Made by a program: the position numbers and the translations under genes
Assembly: GCF_024451105.1 (NCBI RefSeq)
Contig: NZ_JANGEY010000002.1
Coordinates: 372,001-436,000 of the forward strand
Direction: 5' to 3'
Origin: Stutzerimonas stutzeri
GTDB taxonomy: Bacteria; Pseudomonadota; Gammaproteobacteria; Pseudomonadales; Pseudomonadaceae
Length of the DNA stretch: 64,000 nt
Part shown: one piece after another, positions 15,333 through 25,547 of the stretch
Position numbering within the stretch: position 1 is the first letter of the stretch
Layout of the letters: each line of letters begins with the position of its first letter
The notes under the pieces: model-generated
Databases searched by the model: none
Told to the model about the DNA's origin: nothing
The model's input: the letters and a program-made list of their open reading frames with translations, nothing else

Positions 15333-16298
15333 TCATTCGCGCTCGCCGCCTCCGGGCTCGAGGCCGGCGCGACGCAGGTTGCGGTCCTCGCGCGGGGTGA
15401 CGCCGAAGAAGTTGCGATAGGCGCTGGAAAAGTGCGGACCGGAGGAGAAGCCGCAGGACAGACCGATCTGGATGATCGAGGTGCTGGTCTGCTGCAGCAG
15501 CTGGCGCGCGCGATTCAGGCGCAGCTCCAGGTAGTACTGGCTGGGCACCCGGTTGAGGTGCTGCTTGAAGATCCGCTCCAGCTGGCGACGCGATACGCAG
15601 ACGTGCTGGGCGATCTCGTCGGTGGTCAGCGGCTCCTCGATGTTGGCCTCCATCAGCAGCACTGCCTGGGTCAGCTTGGGGTGGCTGGCGCCCAGACGGT
15701 TGCGCAACGGCACGCGCTGGCGCTCGCTGCCGTCGCGGATACGCTCGAGCACCAGTTCCTCGGCGATCGCCCCGGCCAGCTCGGCGCCGTGGTCGCGGGT
15801 CAGCAGCGCCAGCAGCATGTCCAGCACGGCCAGCCCGCCGCAGGCAGTCAGCCGTTCGCCGTCCCACTCGAACAGCTGGTTGCTGGCCGCCACCTGCGGG
15901 AAGCGCTCGGCGAAGTCGTCCTGCCAGCGCCAGTGCAGAGCCGCGCGATGGCCATCGAGCAGGCCGAGCCGGGCCAGCGGATAGAGACCGGCGCCCACCG
16001 CGCCGAGCAGGCCGGCGTTGCGCCCGGCCAGACGCAGCGCCGCCTCCAGCTCGGCGTCCGGCTCGGGGACCTCCTCGGCGAGCAGGAACAGGCGCTGGCC
16101 GGCCTGCAGGCCGCCCTGCCAGGGCCGGCCGGGCAGCGGCCAGGCTCCCGCCGCCGGCGGCGCGGCCTGCAGGTAGCTGACCTGGTAGCTCGCCTCCGGA
16201 TGCAGGCGGGCGGCCAGCTGCAGGACCTCGTCGATCAGGGTCAGGGTGAGCGGACGCACGTCCGGCCAGTAGAGGAATGCAAGATGTACGGAAGTCAT
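15333..16298 (-). CDS. argR: Arginine-responsive AraC-family regulator ArgR
   Basis: The 321-residue protein has an N-terminal domain of the DJ-1/GATase-like kind found in this AraC subgroup and a C-terminal double helix-turn-helix (about residues 210-305) with TTDEIAQHVCVSRRQLERIFKQH and YRNFFGVTP. Pseudomonad ArgR activates the AST genes and represses arginine biosynthesis; it is unrelated to E. coli ArgR. The gene lies 217 bases upstream of astC on the same strand. In P. aeruginosa argR ends the aotJQMOP transport operon; here no aot gene precedes it. Confidence 0.93.
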   Translation of the reverse strand: MTSVHLAFLYWPDVRPLTLTLIDEVLQLAARLHPEASYQVSYLQAAPPAAGAWPLPGRPWQGGLQAGQRLFLLAEEVPEPDAELEAALRLAGRNAGLLGAVGAGLYPLARLGLLDGHRAALHWRWQDDFAERFPQVAASNQLFEWDGERLTACGGLAVLDMLLALLTRDHGAELAGAIAEELVLERIRDGSERQRVPLRNRLGASHPKLTQAVLLMEANIEEPLTTDEIAQHVCVSRRQLERIFKQHLNRVPSQYYLELRLNRARQLLQQTSTSIIQIGLSCGFSSGPHFSSAYRNFFGVTPREDRNLRRAGLEPGGGERE

Positions 16299-16410
16299 GG
16301 GCGGCAGTCTGGCCGGATTGCAGGCACAAGGCTAGGCGGCAGTGGAAAGACTGGGCAATTTAACCGGAATCGCCGAATCACGCACCAAAAAGGTGCAAAA
16401 TCCCCACCTG

Positions 16411-16453
16411 GCGCCAGGACGGAAATCTCCCGCGGCAATTTCCGTCCTGGCGC
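16411..16453. repeat. 16-bp perfect inverted repeat between divergent argR and ydjM-like genes
   Basis: Arms 16411-16426 (GCGCCAGGACGGAAAT) and 16438-16453 are perfectly complementary with an 11-base loop. Both flanking genes are transcribed away from it, so it is not their terminator. Confidence 0.75.
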
Positions 16454-16504
16454 GGCCGCCCGCTGCACCTAGAATGAGCCATCCGCCATCGCGAGGAACC
16501 CTTC

Positions 16505-17587
16505 TTGGATTCGCTGACCCAGGCCTTGCTCGGCGCCAGCCTGCAGGGCGCCCTGCTCGGTCGCTGGCAGGGGCGCAAGGCGCTGCTCTACGGCGCCGCG
16601 CTGGCCACCCTGCCCGACTTCGACGTGCTGATCGACTACGGCGACGCGGTCGCCAACATGACCCAGCACCGCGGCTTCAGCCACTCGCTGCTGGTGCTCG
16701 GCGGCGTCAGCCTGCTGCTGACCTGGCTGATCCGCCGCTGGCGCCCGCACCCGGGATACTCCGGACGGCGCCTGCTGGCCTGCATCGCCCTGATCCTGTT
16801 CACCCACGTGCTGCTCGACACCTTCACCAGCTACGGCACCCAGCTGTTCTGGCCGCTGGCCACGCCGCCGCTGGCCTGGTCGACCATCTTCATCATCGAC
16901 CCGCTGTACAGCCTGCCGCTGCTGCTAGCGGTGCTCGCCGCGCTGGTCGGAGGACGGCCCCGCGACCTTTGCCAGGGCACCGCCCTGGCCCTGCTGCTGT
17001 CGAGCCTGTACCTGGGCTTCACCGTGGCCGGCAAGCAGATGGCCGAACGACGAGTGTCGGCCGAACTGGCCCGCCAGGGCATCGCCGCCGAGGCCCTGTT
17101 CAGCGCACCGACGCCGTTCAACAGCCTGCTCTGGCGGGTGGTGGTGCTCGACGGCGAGCACTATCACGAAGCGCTGGTCGGCTGGCTCGACGACGGCCCG
17201 CCGCAACTGCACCGCCTCGAGCGCGGCGGCGCGCTGGCCGCGAAGCTGGACGGCTCGCCGCAGCATCGGCGGCTGATGTGGTTCAGCGGCGGTTTTCTGC
17301 GCTACGACCGGCTCGGCGACCAGTTGGTGGTCACCGACCTGCGCCTGGGCATGACCGGCTTCCACCCGTTCCGTTTCGCCCTGGCCGAGCACGACGGCGA
17401 CGCCTGGCAGCCGCTGCCGACCAGCCGGCGCTGGCCAGCCGAACGCGGCGACCTCGAGCGCTTGCACAGCCTGTGGCGACGCATCTGGTCGGCGCAGCCG
17501 GAGATCCCGTTGCCGGTCTGGGCCGGCGAGCTGCGCCGCCTGCAAACGCAGACGCCGCGTCAGAGCAACTCCCCGCAGGGACTCTGA
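16505..17587 (+). CDS. YdjM-type membrane-bound metal-dependent hydrolase
   Basis: The 360-residue protein matches the YdjM/YbcI membrane hydrolase family: it begins MDSLTQALLGASLQGALLG and shows PDFDVLIDYGD, HRGFSHS and HVLLDTFTSYGTQLFWP, whose His and Asp residues are the presumed metal ligands, set among about five membrane helices in the first half. Substrate and physiological role are unknown. The start is an unusual TTG at 16505, chosen because GAGGAA lies six bases upstream and the family consensus begins exactly there. The last codons and stop lie inside a long inverted repeat shared with the mqo side. Confidence 0.85.
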   Translation: MDSLTQALLGASLQGALLGRWQGRKALLYGAALATLPDFDVLIDYGDAVANMTQHRGFSHSLLVLGGVSLLLTWLIRRWRPHPGYSGRRLLACIALILFTHVLLDTFTSYGTQLFWPLATPPLAWSTIFIIDPLYSLPLLLAVLAALVGGRPRDLCQGTALALLLSSLYLGFTVAGKQMAERRVSAELARQGIAAEALFSAPTPFNSLLWRVVVLDGEHYHEALVGWLDDGPPQLHRLERGGALAAKLDGSPQHRRLMWFSGGFLRYDRLGDQLVVTDLRLGMTGFHPFRFALAEHDGDAWQPLPTSRRWPAERGDLERLHSLWRRIWSAQPEIPLPVWAGELRRLQTQTPRQSNSPQGL

Positions 17588-17599
17588 CGCGGCGTCTGC
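17548..17599. terminator. 18-bp perfect inverted repeat spanning the ydjM-like stop; bidirectional terminator candidate
   Basis: GCAGACGCCGCGTCAGAG (17548-17565) is perfectly repeated in inverse at 17582-17599, loop 16 bases. It lies between two convergent genes, covers the last 13 codons including the stop of the upstream gene and ends 31 bases from the mqo stop. There is no T-run on either side, so it is a very stable stem rather than a textbook intrinsic terminator. Confidence 0.6.
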
Positions 17600-17629
17600 C
17601 GCCCGGAGGCGGCGGGATCGCGCGGCGGA

Positions 17630-19132
17630 TCAGCTCGGCTGATGCAGCTCGAGCACGTCGCTGGTGCGCGCACGCACGCGGCGCAGCGCCTCGGCGTCGG
17701 TTTCCAGGGTCTTGGCGTCGGCCTCGAAGATCCTGCCCAGACGCTCCTGCCAGGCGGCGCTCCGGTACTGCTCGGGGAAGCAGCGCTCGATCACCTCGAG
17801 CATCACCGACACCGATACCGAAGCGCCCGGCGAGGCGCCCAGCAGTGCGGCGATGGAGCCGTCGCCGGCGGCGACGATCTCGGTGCCGAACTGCAGGATG
17901 CCGCCCTTCTTGGCATCGCGCTTGATGATCTGTACGCGCTGGCCGGCGATCTCCAGGCGCCAGTCTTCCTTCTGCGCCGCCGGGAAGAACTTGCGCAGCG
18001 CCTCGAGGCGCTGGTCCTCGGACTGCAGCACTTCCTTGATCAGGTACTTGGTCAGGTCCATGTTGTCGCGCGCCACGGCCAGCATCGGACCGATGTTGTT
18101 CGGGCGGATCGACAGCGGCAGGTCGAGGAACGAGCCGGTCTTGAGGAACTTGGTGGAGAAGCCGGCGAAGGGTCCGAACAGCAGCGACTTGCCGCCGTCG
18201 ACCACACGGGTGTCGAGGTGCGGCACGGACATCGGCGGGGCGCCGATGTCGGCCTGGCTGTAGACCTTGGCCTGGTGCTGCCGGACGATTTCCGGGTTGT
18301 CGCAGCGCAGCCACTGGCCGCTGACCGGGAAGCCGCCGAAGCCCTTGCCTTCCTCGATGCCGGACTTCTGCAGCAGGGTCAGCGCGGCGCCGCCGGCGCC
18401 GAGGAACACGAAGCGCGCGGTCACCTCGCGGCTGCCGCCGCGGGCCTGGTCGTCGACCGACAGGCGCCAGCGGCCGTCGGCGTCGCGGCGCACGTCGGCG
18501 ACCTTCTGCCGATAGAGAACCTTGCAGCCCTCGCTCTGCTCGAGGTGCTGGAGGAGCTTGCGGGTCAGCGCACCGAAGTTGACGTCGGTGCCGCCCATGG
18601 CGCGGGTCGCGGCCAGCGGCTCGTCGCCGGTGCGGCCCTGCATCAGCAGCGGCGCCCACTCGCCGATGACGCTGCGGTCCTCGGTGTACTCGAGGTCGTC
18701 GCTGAAGCAGTGGTGGGCCTTCATCGCCTCGTAGCGCTTGCGCAGGAAAGCCACGCCCTTCTCGCCGCGCACGAAGCTCATGTGCGGAACCGGGTTGATG
18801 AAGTCCTTCGGCGACTTGAAGTAGCCCTGCTCGACCAGGTAGGCCCACAGCTGGCGGGATACCTCGAACATCGCGTTGATGTTCACGGCCTTGGCGATGC
18901 CGACCGAGCCATCCGGACCTTCGGGGGTATAGTTCAGTTCGCAGAGTGCGGCATGGCCGGTTCCCGCGTTGTTCCACGGGAAGGAACTTTCGGCGGCCCC
19001 GGATTCGAGTTGCTCCAGGACTTCGATCTTGAGGCTCGGGTCGAGCTCTTTCAGCAGTACCGCGAGGGTCGCGCTCATGACGCCTGCCCCGACGAATACC
19101 AGATCCGGCTGATCACCACCAGTTTGCATCAT
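17630..19132 (-). CDS. mqo: Malate:quinone oxidoreductase
   Basis: The 500-residue FAD enzyme oxidises malate to oxaloacetate and passes electrons to quinone at the inner-membrane surface, replacing or supplementing malate dehydrogenase. It shows the dinucleotide fold [16 protein letters not shown] at residues 12-27, then [22 protein letters not shown] typical of Mqo, and [16 protein letters not shown] near the C-terminus. AGGAG is five bases before the first of two adjacent ATGs. A promoter candidate lies just upstream. Confidence 0.96.
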   Translation of the reverse strand: MMQTGGDQPDLVFVGAGVMSATLAVLLKELDPSLKIEVLEQLESGAAESSFPWNNAGTGHAALCELNYTPEGPDGSVGIAKAVNINAMFEVSRQLWAYLVEQGYFKSPKDFINPVPHMSFVRGEKGVAFLRKRYEAMKAHHCFSDDLEYTEDRSVIGEWAPLLMQGRTGDEPLAATRAMGGTDVNFGALTRKLLQHLEQSEGCKVLYRQKVADVRRDADGRWRLSVDDQARGGSREVTARFVFLGAGGAALTLLQKSGIEEGKGFGGFPVSGQWLRCDNPEIVRQHQAKVYSQADIGAPPMSVPHLDTRVVDGGKSLLFGPFAGFSTKFLKTGSFLDLPLSIRPNNIGPMLAVARDNMDLTKYLIKEVLQSEDQRLEALRKFFPAAQKEDWRLEIAGQRVQIIKRDAKKGGILQFGTEIVAAGDGSIAALLGASPGASVSVSVMLEVIERCFPEQYRSAAWQERLGRIFEADAKTLETDAEALRRVRARTSDVLELHQPS

Positions 19133-19158
19133 TCATGCTCCTGAGACACAGGTTCCGC

Positions 19159-19193
19159 ATTTTAGCGCGGATCGTCTACAGAACGAACTGTAG
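19159..19193 (-). promoter_or_regulatory. Candidate mqo promoter with an inverted repeat around the -35
   Basis: On the minus strand TTCGTT (19182-19187) and TAAAAT (19159-19164) are 17 bases apart and 27 bases upstream of the mqo ATG. CTACAG and CTGTAG (19176-19181 and 19188-19193) flank the -35 hexamer exactly, which would suit a repressor or activator site. Confidence 0.4.
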
Positions 19194-19463
19194 TCTGTCC
19201 GACAAAAGTACTACACACTCCCCGGAAGACCCCGGGCAAGGGGGGCTGGCGAAGGCGGCGCAATGCTAACGATGTGCGTCGCGCAGCGCCAGTGGCAGCT
19301 TTGCTTTACGCCGAAAATCCGTCTGGAGCAGGAATCCGCACGATCGGCGCCGCGCGCCGCGTCAGGCCGACGCCGCCGGTAGGAGCCCCGTCGGGGCACT
19401 ACAGTGGTGCGGACGGGGCACGGAGGCGTCGCGCGCGGATTGTCGACACCTCAGCCGCCGGAC
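19194..19463. other. Intergenic stretch upstream of mqo, no gene seen
   Basis: I see no coding sequence with a plausible start. Around 19375-19400 the sequence GTAGGAGCCCCGTCGGGGC resembles the core of pseudomonad REP elements (GTAGGAGC followed by a short palindrome), but only one copy is visible in the window. Confidence 0.35.
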
Positions 19464-19769
19464 TCAGAGCACCGATTCGAACAGCTCGAGCTGCGGCGGG
19501 CCGAGGTAGATCTCGCGCGGGCTCTTGCCGGCGTTGGCGTGGGCCTTGCGGAACGACTCGGAACGGGTCCAGGCCTCGAAGGCCGCGGCGGACTCCCACT
19601 CGGAATAGGAGGAGAACAGCGTGTACTCCTCGGTCTGCGGACCCTGCAGCAGCTGGAAGCGCAGGAAGCCGGGCACCTCGTCGAGGTAGCTCTCGCGCTG
19701 GCGCCAGTGCTCGATGAAGGTCTCCTCGTGGCCGCGGGCGATCTTGAAGCGGTTCATGGCAAGGAACAT
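19464..19769 (-). CDS. Antibiotic biosynthesis monooxygenase (ABM) domain protein
   Basis: The 101-residue protein reads MFLAMNRFKIARGHEETFIEHW, then VPGFLRFQLL and YSEWESAAAFEAWTRSESF, the pattern of the small dimeric ABM alpha/beta-barrel family, which includes haem-degrading HmoA/IsdG-like enzymes and quinol oxygenases. No substrate can be assigned; haem degradation is possible because the N-terminal FKIARGHEE segment resembles that subgroup. GGAG is seven bases before the ATG at 19769; an internal ATG four codons later is less well placed. Confidence 0.82.
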   Translation of the reverse strand: MFLAMNRFKIARGHEETFIEHWRQRESYLDEVPGFLRFQLLQGPQTEEYTLFSSYSEWESAAAFEAWTRSESFRKAHANAGKSPREIYLGPPQLELFESVL

Positions 19770-19815
19770 GGGGGCACTCCGATGGTCGGGAAGCGGCCAT
19801 TCTAGCCGCAGGCGC

Positions 19816-21609
19816 TCAGTGCTGCAGATGGCCGTACAGGCGCGCGTACAGCCCGCCTTCGGCGATCAGCTGCTGGTGCTCGCCCTGCTCGGCCACCCGT
19901 CCACCGTCGAACACCAGCACCCGGTCGGCCTGCTTCACCGCGCTCAGGCGGTGGGCGATGATCAGCGTGGTGCGTCCGCGCAGGAAGCTGTCCAGTGCCT
20001 GGTGCAGGGCGTACTCGGTGGCGGCATCCAGCGCCGAGGTGGCCTCGTCGAGGATCACCACCTTGGGCTCGGCGAGGATCATCCGGGCGATCGCCAGGCG
20101 CTGGCGCTGACCGCCGGAGAGGCGCACCCCGGAGCGGCCGACCACGCTGTCCAGGCCCTGCGGCAGGGCGCGCACCGTGTCGGCCAGCTGGGCGATCTCC
20201 AGCGCGCGCCAGCAGTCGGCGTCGCTGCGCTCGCGGCCCATGCACAGATTGGCGCGCACCGAGTCGTTGAACAGCGCCGGATGCTGCAGCACCACCGCCA
20301 CGTTGTCGCGCACCCGCGCCAGGCCGATCTCCTCGAGGCTCGCGCCGCCGAAGCGGACGCTCCCCGCCTGCGGACTGTAGAGGCCGAGCAGCAGCTGCAC
20401 CAGGGTACTCTTGCCGCCGCCCGAGGCGCCGACGATGGCCACCTTCTCGCCGGGGGCGATGGACAGGTCGAGGCCGTCGAGCACCGGCTCGTCGCGGTAG
20501 GCGAAGCGCAGGCCGCGCACCTCGATGCCCACCGTGGCCTGCCCGGCGAAGGGATCCGCGCCGCCGGGGTGCTGCGGCTCGTCGGCGCGGGCGAGCAGCT
20601 CGTTGATCCGGCTCAGCGCACCGCCGGCGGCGTAGTAGGAGTACTGCAGGCCGAGCAGCTGCTCGACCGGGCCGATCATGAACCACAGGTAGCTGAACAC
20701 CGCGAGCATCTGGCCGATCGACAGGTCGGAGAGCAGCACGGTGAGCATCGCCGCGGCGCGGAACACGTCGATACCGAACTGGAACAGCAGGCCGCTGGCG
20801 CGGTTGGCCGCGTCGCTCTTCCACAGCGAGGCCACCGCATGGTCGCGCACCTCGCGGGCGCGGCCGCCGAGGCGGCCGAGGAAGAAGCCCTGGCGGTTGC
20901 CGGCGCGGATCTCCTGGATCGCCTCGAGGGTCTCGGCGAGCGCCTGGGTGAAGCGCGCAGTGCTGTCGTTCTCGAGCTTCTTCAGGTGCTTGACCTTCTT
21001 GCCGAGCAGCACGGTGGCGTAGATCACCGGCGGGTTGAACAGCAGGATCAGCAGCGCCAGCTGCCAGTGCATCCACAGCAGGATCGCCGCGGTGCCGGCG
21101 AGGGTCAGCAGCGCCACCAGGAAGCGGCTGAGGGTGTCGCCGACGAACTTGTCGAGGGTGTCCAGATCGGTGACCAGGTGGGCGGTGACCGTGCCGCCAC
21201 CGAGGCTCTCGTACTCGCCGAGGGAGATGCGCCTGAGGCGCTCGATCAGGCGCAGGCGCAGGCGATACACCACGTCCTTGGACAGCGCGGCGAACAGCCT
21301 GGCCTGCAGCACGTTGAACGCCAGCGCGGCGCCGCGCAGCAGCAGGGTGACCAGCAGCATCAGGCCGATGTAGCCGGCCGCCTGCTGCCAGGTCGCCGGC
21401 AGCAGGCGGTCCATCGCCCGCAGGGCGGCGTCGCCCTGGCCGAGCAGCACCTCGTCGACCAGCAGCGGCAGCAGCAGCGGGATCGGCACGCTGCACAGGG
21501 TGGCCAGCACCGCCAGGGCGTTGGCGGTCAGCAGGGCGCGGCGATGGCGCAGGGCCAGGCGGCGGATCTCCGCCCAGCCCAGGCGGTCGCCGCTGCCGCC
21601 CTCAGCCAC
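19816..21609 (-). CDS. ABC exporter, fused membrane and ATPase domains
   Basis: The 597-residue protein has six membrane helices in the first 320 residues (type IV/MsbA-like exporter fold) and an ATPase domain with GASGGGKST (Walker A, about residue 395), LSGGQRQRLAIAR (signature), VVILDEATSALD (Walker B) and IIAHRLS (H-loop). It works as a homodimer or half-transporter; lipids, peptides or drugs are all possible substrates. The GTG start at 21609 overlaps the stop of the DsbA-like gene upstream by eight bases, so the two are translationally coupled. Confidence 0.9.
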   Translation of the reverse strand: MAEGGSGDRLGWAEIRRLALRHRRALLTANALAVLATLCSVPIPLLLPLLVDEVLLGQGDAALRAMDRLLPATWQQAAGYIGLMLLVTLLLRGAALAFNVLQARLFAALSKDVVYRLRLRLIERLRRISLGEYESLGGGTVTAHLVTDLDTLDKFVGDTLSRFLVALLTLAGTAAILLWMHWQLALLILLFNPPVIYATVLLGKKVKHLKKLENDSTARFTQALAETLEAIQEIRAGNRQGFFLGRLGGRAREVRDHAVASLWKSDAANRASGLLFQFGIDVFRAAAMLTVLLSDLSIGQMLAVFSYLWFMIGPVEQLLGLQYSYYAAGGALSRINELLARADEPQHPGGADPFAGQATVGIEVRGLRFAYRDEPVLDGLDLSIAPGEKVAIVGASGGGKSTLVQLLLGLYSPQAGSVRFGGASLEEIGLARVRDNVAVVLQHPALFNDSVRANLCMGRERSDADCWRALEIAQLADTVRALPQGLDSVVGRSGVRLSGGQRQRLAIARMILAEPKVVILDEATSALDAATEYALHQALDSFLRGRTTLIIAHRLSAVKQADRVLVFDGGRVAEQGEHQQLIAEGGLYARLYGHLQH

Positions 21610-22237
21610 GGGCGCGGCGCTCCAGCCAGCGGCCGAGCAGCGGCGACAGGGCGTCCAGCGGCTGGTAGCCGTTGGTCAGCAGCGCCAGCTGACCGTTGCG
21701 CTCGGCCAGCAGGGTGGGAAAGCCGGTAATGCCGAGGCTCTCGGCCCAGCGGAAGTCGGCCTGGGTCGCCGCGCGCTGCGCGGCGCTGTCGAAGGCCTCG
21801 GCGAAGGCCTGGCGCTCGATGCCGACCGTTTCGGCCAGCTCGACCAGCAGCGCCGGGCGGGTGACGTCGCGACCCTCGACGTAGAACGCCTGCTGGATCG
21901 CCCGCACCAGCGGCCAGACCCGCTCCGGCGCCAGGCTGCGCGCCACGACCAGCGCGCGGCTGGCCGGCTCGGTATCGTAGACGAAACCCTCCGGCAGGGC
22001 GCTCTCGAAGCGGAAGCGCTGGCCGGTGCGTTCGGCCACCGCGCGCCAGTGGCCGAGGATGTAGTCGCGGCTGCCGGCATCCAGCGCACGCACGCTGCCG
22101 GGGCGCAGGCCGCCGGCCACCAGGTGCAGGGTCATCCCGGCGGCCCCGGCCTGGGCGGCCAGGACGTCGAACACCGGAGCAAAGCCCCAGCACCAGGAGC
22201 ACATGGGGTCCATCACGTAGAGCAGGCGGGCGTTCAT
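21602..22237 (-). CDS. DsbA/FrnE-like thioredoxin-fold protein
   Basis: The 211-residue protein has a CSWC active site at residues 13-16 directly after the first beta strand (LLYVMDPMCSWCWG) and a cis-proline loop GITGFPTLL, the marks of the cytoplasmic DsbA/FrnE branch. There is no signal peptide, so it is probably a cytoplasmic disulfide oxidoreductase or isomerase. AGGAG is five bases before the ATG at 22237. It is coupled to the ABC exporter gene downstream. Confidence 0.88.
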   Translation of the reverse strand: MNARLLYVMDPMCSWCWGFAPVFDVLAAQAGAAGMTLHLVAGGLRPGSVRALDAGSRDYILGHWRAVAERTGQRFRFESALPEGFVYDTEPASRALVVARSLAPERVWPLVRAIQQAFYVEGRDVTRPALLVELAETVGIERQAFAEAFDSAAQRAATQADFRWAESLGITGFPTLLAERNGQLALLTNGYQPLDALSPLLGRWLERRARG

Positions 22238-22377
22238 CCGGGCTCCTGCGGGCCGGGCACCCCCGGCCGGTTGGGTGCGCGCTGCGCACCGGAATGGAGG
22301 CGGGCCATGCGGCTCGCGGGAAGCGGCGGCGGCCGCCCCGGCGCGGCTCGCCACGGGCGGCAGGACGGCGGCAGCCG

Positions 22378-22689
22378 TCAGCGCCGATCGTGCTTGCTGC
22401 CGCCCATGCAGGTCGGCGAGGCCGGCGCCACGCCCTGCGCGGCCCATTCTTCGGGAGTGTAGGTGTGCTGGGCCAGCGCGTGGAACTGCGGCATCAGCTC
22501 GGCGAGCGCGGCGTAGACCTTCTGGTGGCGCTGCACCGGGCGCAGGCCGGCGAAGGCGTCGCTGACCACCACCGCCTTGAAGTGGCTCTCCGCGCCGCGG
22601 CTGTGCATGTGGCTCTCGTTGAGCACCTCCAGGTGCTGCGGCGCGAAGGCGGCGGCGAGCGCCTGACTGATCTGTTCCTGCATCGACAT
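22378..22689 (-). CDS. bolA: BolA family protein
   Basis: The 103-residue protein carries the BolA signature [27 protein letters not shown] and ends with [13 protein letters not shown], close to E. coli BolA over its full length. BolA proteins bind [2Fe-2S]-glutaredoxin and in enterobacteria act as stress-induced regulators of morphology and motility. Three ATGs follow each other (22695, 22689, 22683) within MSMSMQEQ; the second is seven bases from GGAG and is preferred. It lies upstream of, and divergent from, fumC. Confidence 0.92.
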   Translation of the reverse strand: MSMQEQISQALAAAFAPQHLEVLNESHMHSRGAESHFKAVVVSDAFAGLRPVQRHQKVYAALAELMPQFHALAQHTYTPEEWAAQGVAPASPTCMGGSKHDRR

Positions 22690-22856
22690 CGACATGCTCC
22701 GCAATGGTTTCGGGCCGGGCCCGGGGATGCAGCCATTTTCCGTGCATCGCGCGCGCCGCTCAAGCGCTGGACTGTCGCAGCGGTCGAACGGCGCCGGACC
22801 GGAGCGGCGCGAGTCGGCCTAGACTGTGGGAGTTCCCGACCCACGGAGAAGCGCCG

Positions 22857-24251
<1,395 letters not shown>

Positions 24252-24253
24252 GT

Positions 24254-25198
24254 TCAGCCGCGCCTGCTGCGGCGCGCCGCCAGCAGCGAAGGCGCCAGCG
24301 CCACCAGCGCCGAGCCGCCGGCTACCAGCAGCGCGCCGCCGTAGGCCAGCGGGTTGAGCTCCTCGGCCGGCACCCAGGCCGGCCACAGGCTGGCCGCTGC
24401 GGCCACCGCGCCGAGGGTCACCAGCGGGGTCAGCGCCAGGGTGGCGCTGACCCGCGACGCCTCCCAGTGCGCCAGCGCCTCGGCGAAGGCCCCGTAGGCC
24501 ACCAGGGTGTTCAGGCAGCAGGCCAGCAGCAGCCAGGCCTGCAGGGGGCTCAGCGCCAGCAACTGGGCGGGCTGCGCCCAGGGAGTCAGCAGGGCGGCGC
24601 AGGCCAGGTAGATGACCATCATGATCTGCGCCGAACTCCACTGGGTGAGCAGCTGCTTCTGCGCCAGGCCGTAGACCACCCAGACCAGCGCCGCGGCCAG
24701 CACGGTGAGCACGCCGAGGGTGTAGTCGCCGAGCGCGCCGAACAGCTCGTCGAGGCGCTGGTTGAAGAACAGCCCGAACCCCAGCAGCAACACGGCCAGG
24801 CCCAGCCCCTGGACGCGACCGAAGCGTTCGCCGAACACCAGCAGGCTGGCCAGCAGCAGCATGATCGGCGCGGTCTGGATCAGCAGCTGGGTGGTGCCGG
24901 CGCTGAGGCGCTCGAGGCCCAGCAGGTAGAGCACGTAGTTGGCGGTCAGCCCGCCGATGGCCAGCGCCAGCAGGACATGGCCGCGCCTACCCAGCGGGTG
25001 CAACGACGGCAGCCGGCGGCTGGCCGCCAGCCAGGCCAGCAGGATCAGCCCGGAGCTGGCCAGGCGGTACCAGGTGACGGTGACCGGGTCCATGGCCTGC
25101 AGGACCTGCTTGAGCTGGATCGGCAGGATGCCCCAGAGCAGCACGGTGATCAGCGACAGGAACAGGCCGTACAGCCAGCGACCGGAGGAAACATGCAT
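24254..25198 (-). CDS. EamA/DMT-superfamily transporter
   Basis: The 314-residue protein has about ten hydrophobic helices in two tandem EamA halves (LLWGILPIQLKQVL in the first, LLTVLAAALVWVVYGLAQKQL in the second). Families of this kind export amino acids or other metabolites across the inner membrane; RarD-like members are similar in overall build. No substrate is deducible. The gene is convergent with fumC and ends two bases from it. Confidence 0.88.
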   Translation of the reverse strand: MHVSSGRWLYGLFLSLITVLLWGILPIQLKQVLQAMDPVTVTWYRLASSGLILLAWLAASRRLPSLHPLGRRGHVLLALAIGGLTANYVLYLLGLERLSAGTTQLLIQTAPIMLLLASLLVFGERFGRVQGLGLAVLLLGFGLFFNQRLDELFGALGDYTLGVLTVLAAALVWVVYGLAQKQLLTQWSSAQIMMVIYLACAALLTPWAQPAQLLALSPLQAWLLLACCLNTLVAYGAFAEALAHWEASRVSATLALTPLVTLGAVAAAASLWPAWVPAEELNPLAYGGALLVAGGSALVALAPSLLAARRSRRG

Positions 25199-25349
25199 GG
25201 TGGGCTCACCCCAGGGGAATGGAGCGGGCGCATTCTAGACGGCCCGGGCGCCCGGCGACAGTCGGCGCCGCCGCCGGTCGGCCGAACCGGCAGCGCCGCC
25301 GGAAGACGCTAGACTTCATTCGTTCACCCAACGTGCGGGAGAGTCACCC

Positions 25350-25544
25350 ATGATCGGCAAGCGACAGCAGGACATGGCCCCCGGCAGCTACTACCGCACG
25401 GATCGCATCAGCGCCGTCAACGGCCAGTATTTCTTCGTCACCCGCGAAGGCACCCTCGAGGGCCCCTTCTTCACCCGCGTCGACGCCCAACAGGCCGCCA
25501 ACCGCTATGTCGCCAGCATGAGCAACCTGCAGCACAGGCACTGA
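25350..25544 (+). CDS. DUF6316 family small protein
   Basis: The 64-residue protein contains ISAVNGQYFFVTREGTLEGPFFTRVDAQQAANRYV, the pattern of the DUF6316 proteins common in Pseudomonas: a Trp/Tyr-rich strand pair followed by a helix. No membrane segment or signal peptide is present and the function is unknown. GGGAGAG lies about eight bases before the ATG. It converges with pap, the stops being three bases apart. Confidence 0.8.
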   Translation: MIGKRQQDMAPGSYYRTDRISAVNGQYFFVTREGTLEGPFFTRVDAQQAANRYVASMSNLQHRH

Positions 25545-25547
25545 GCC

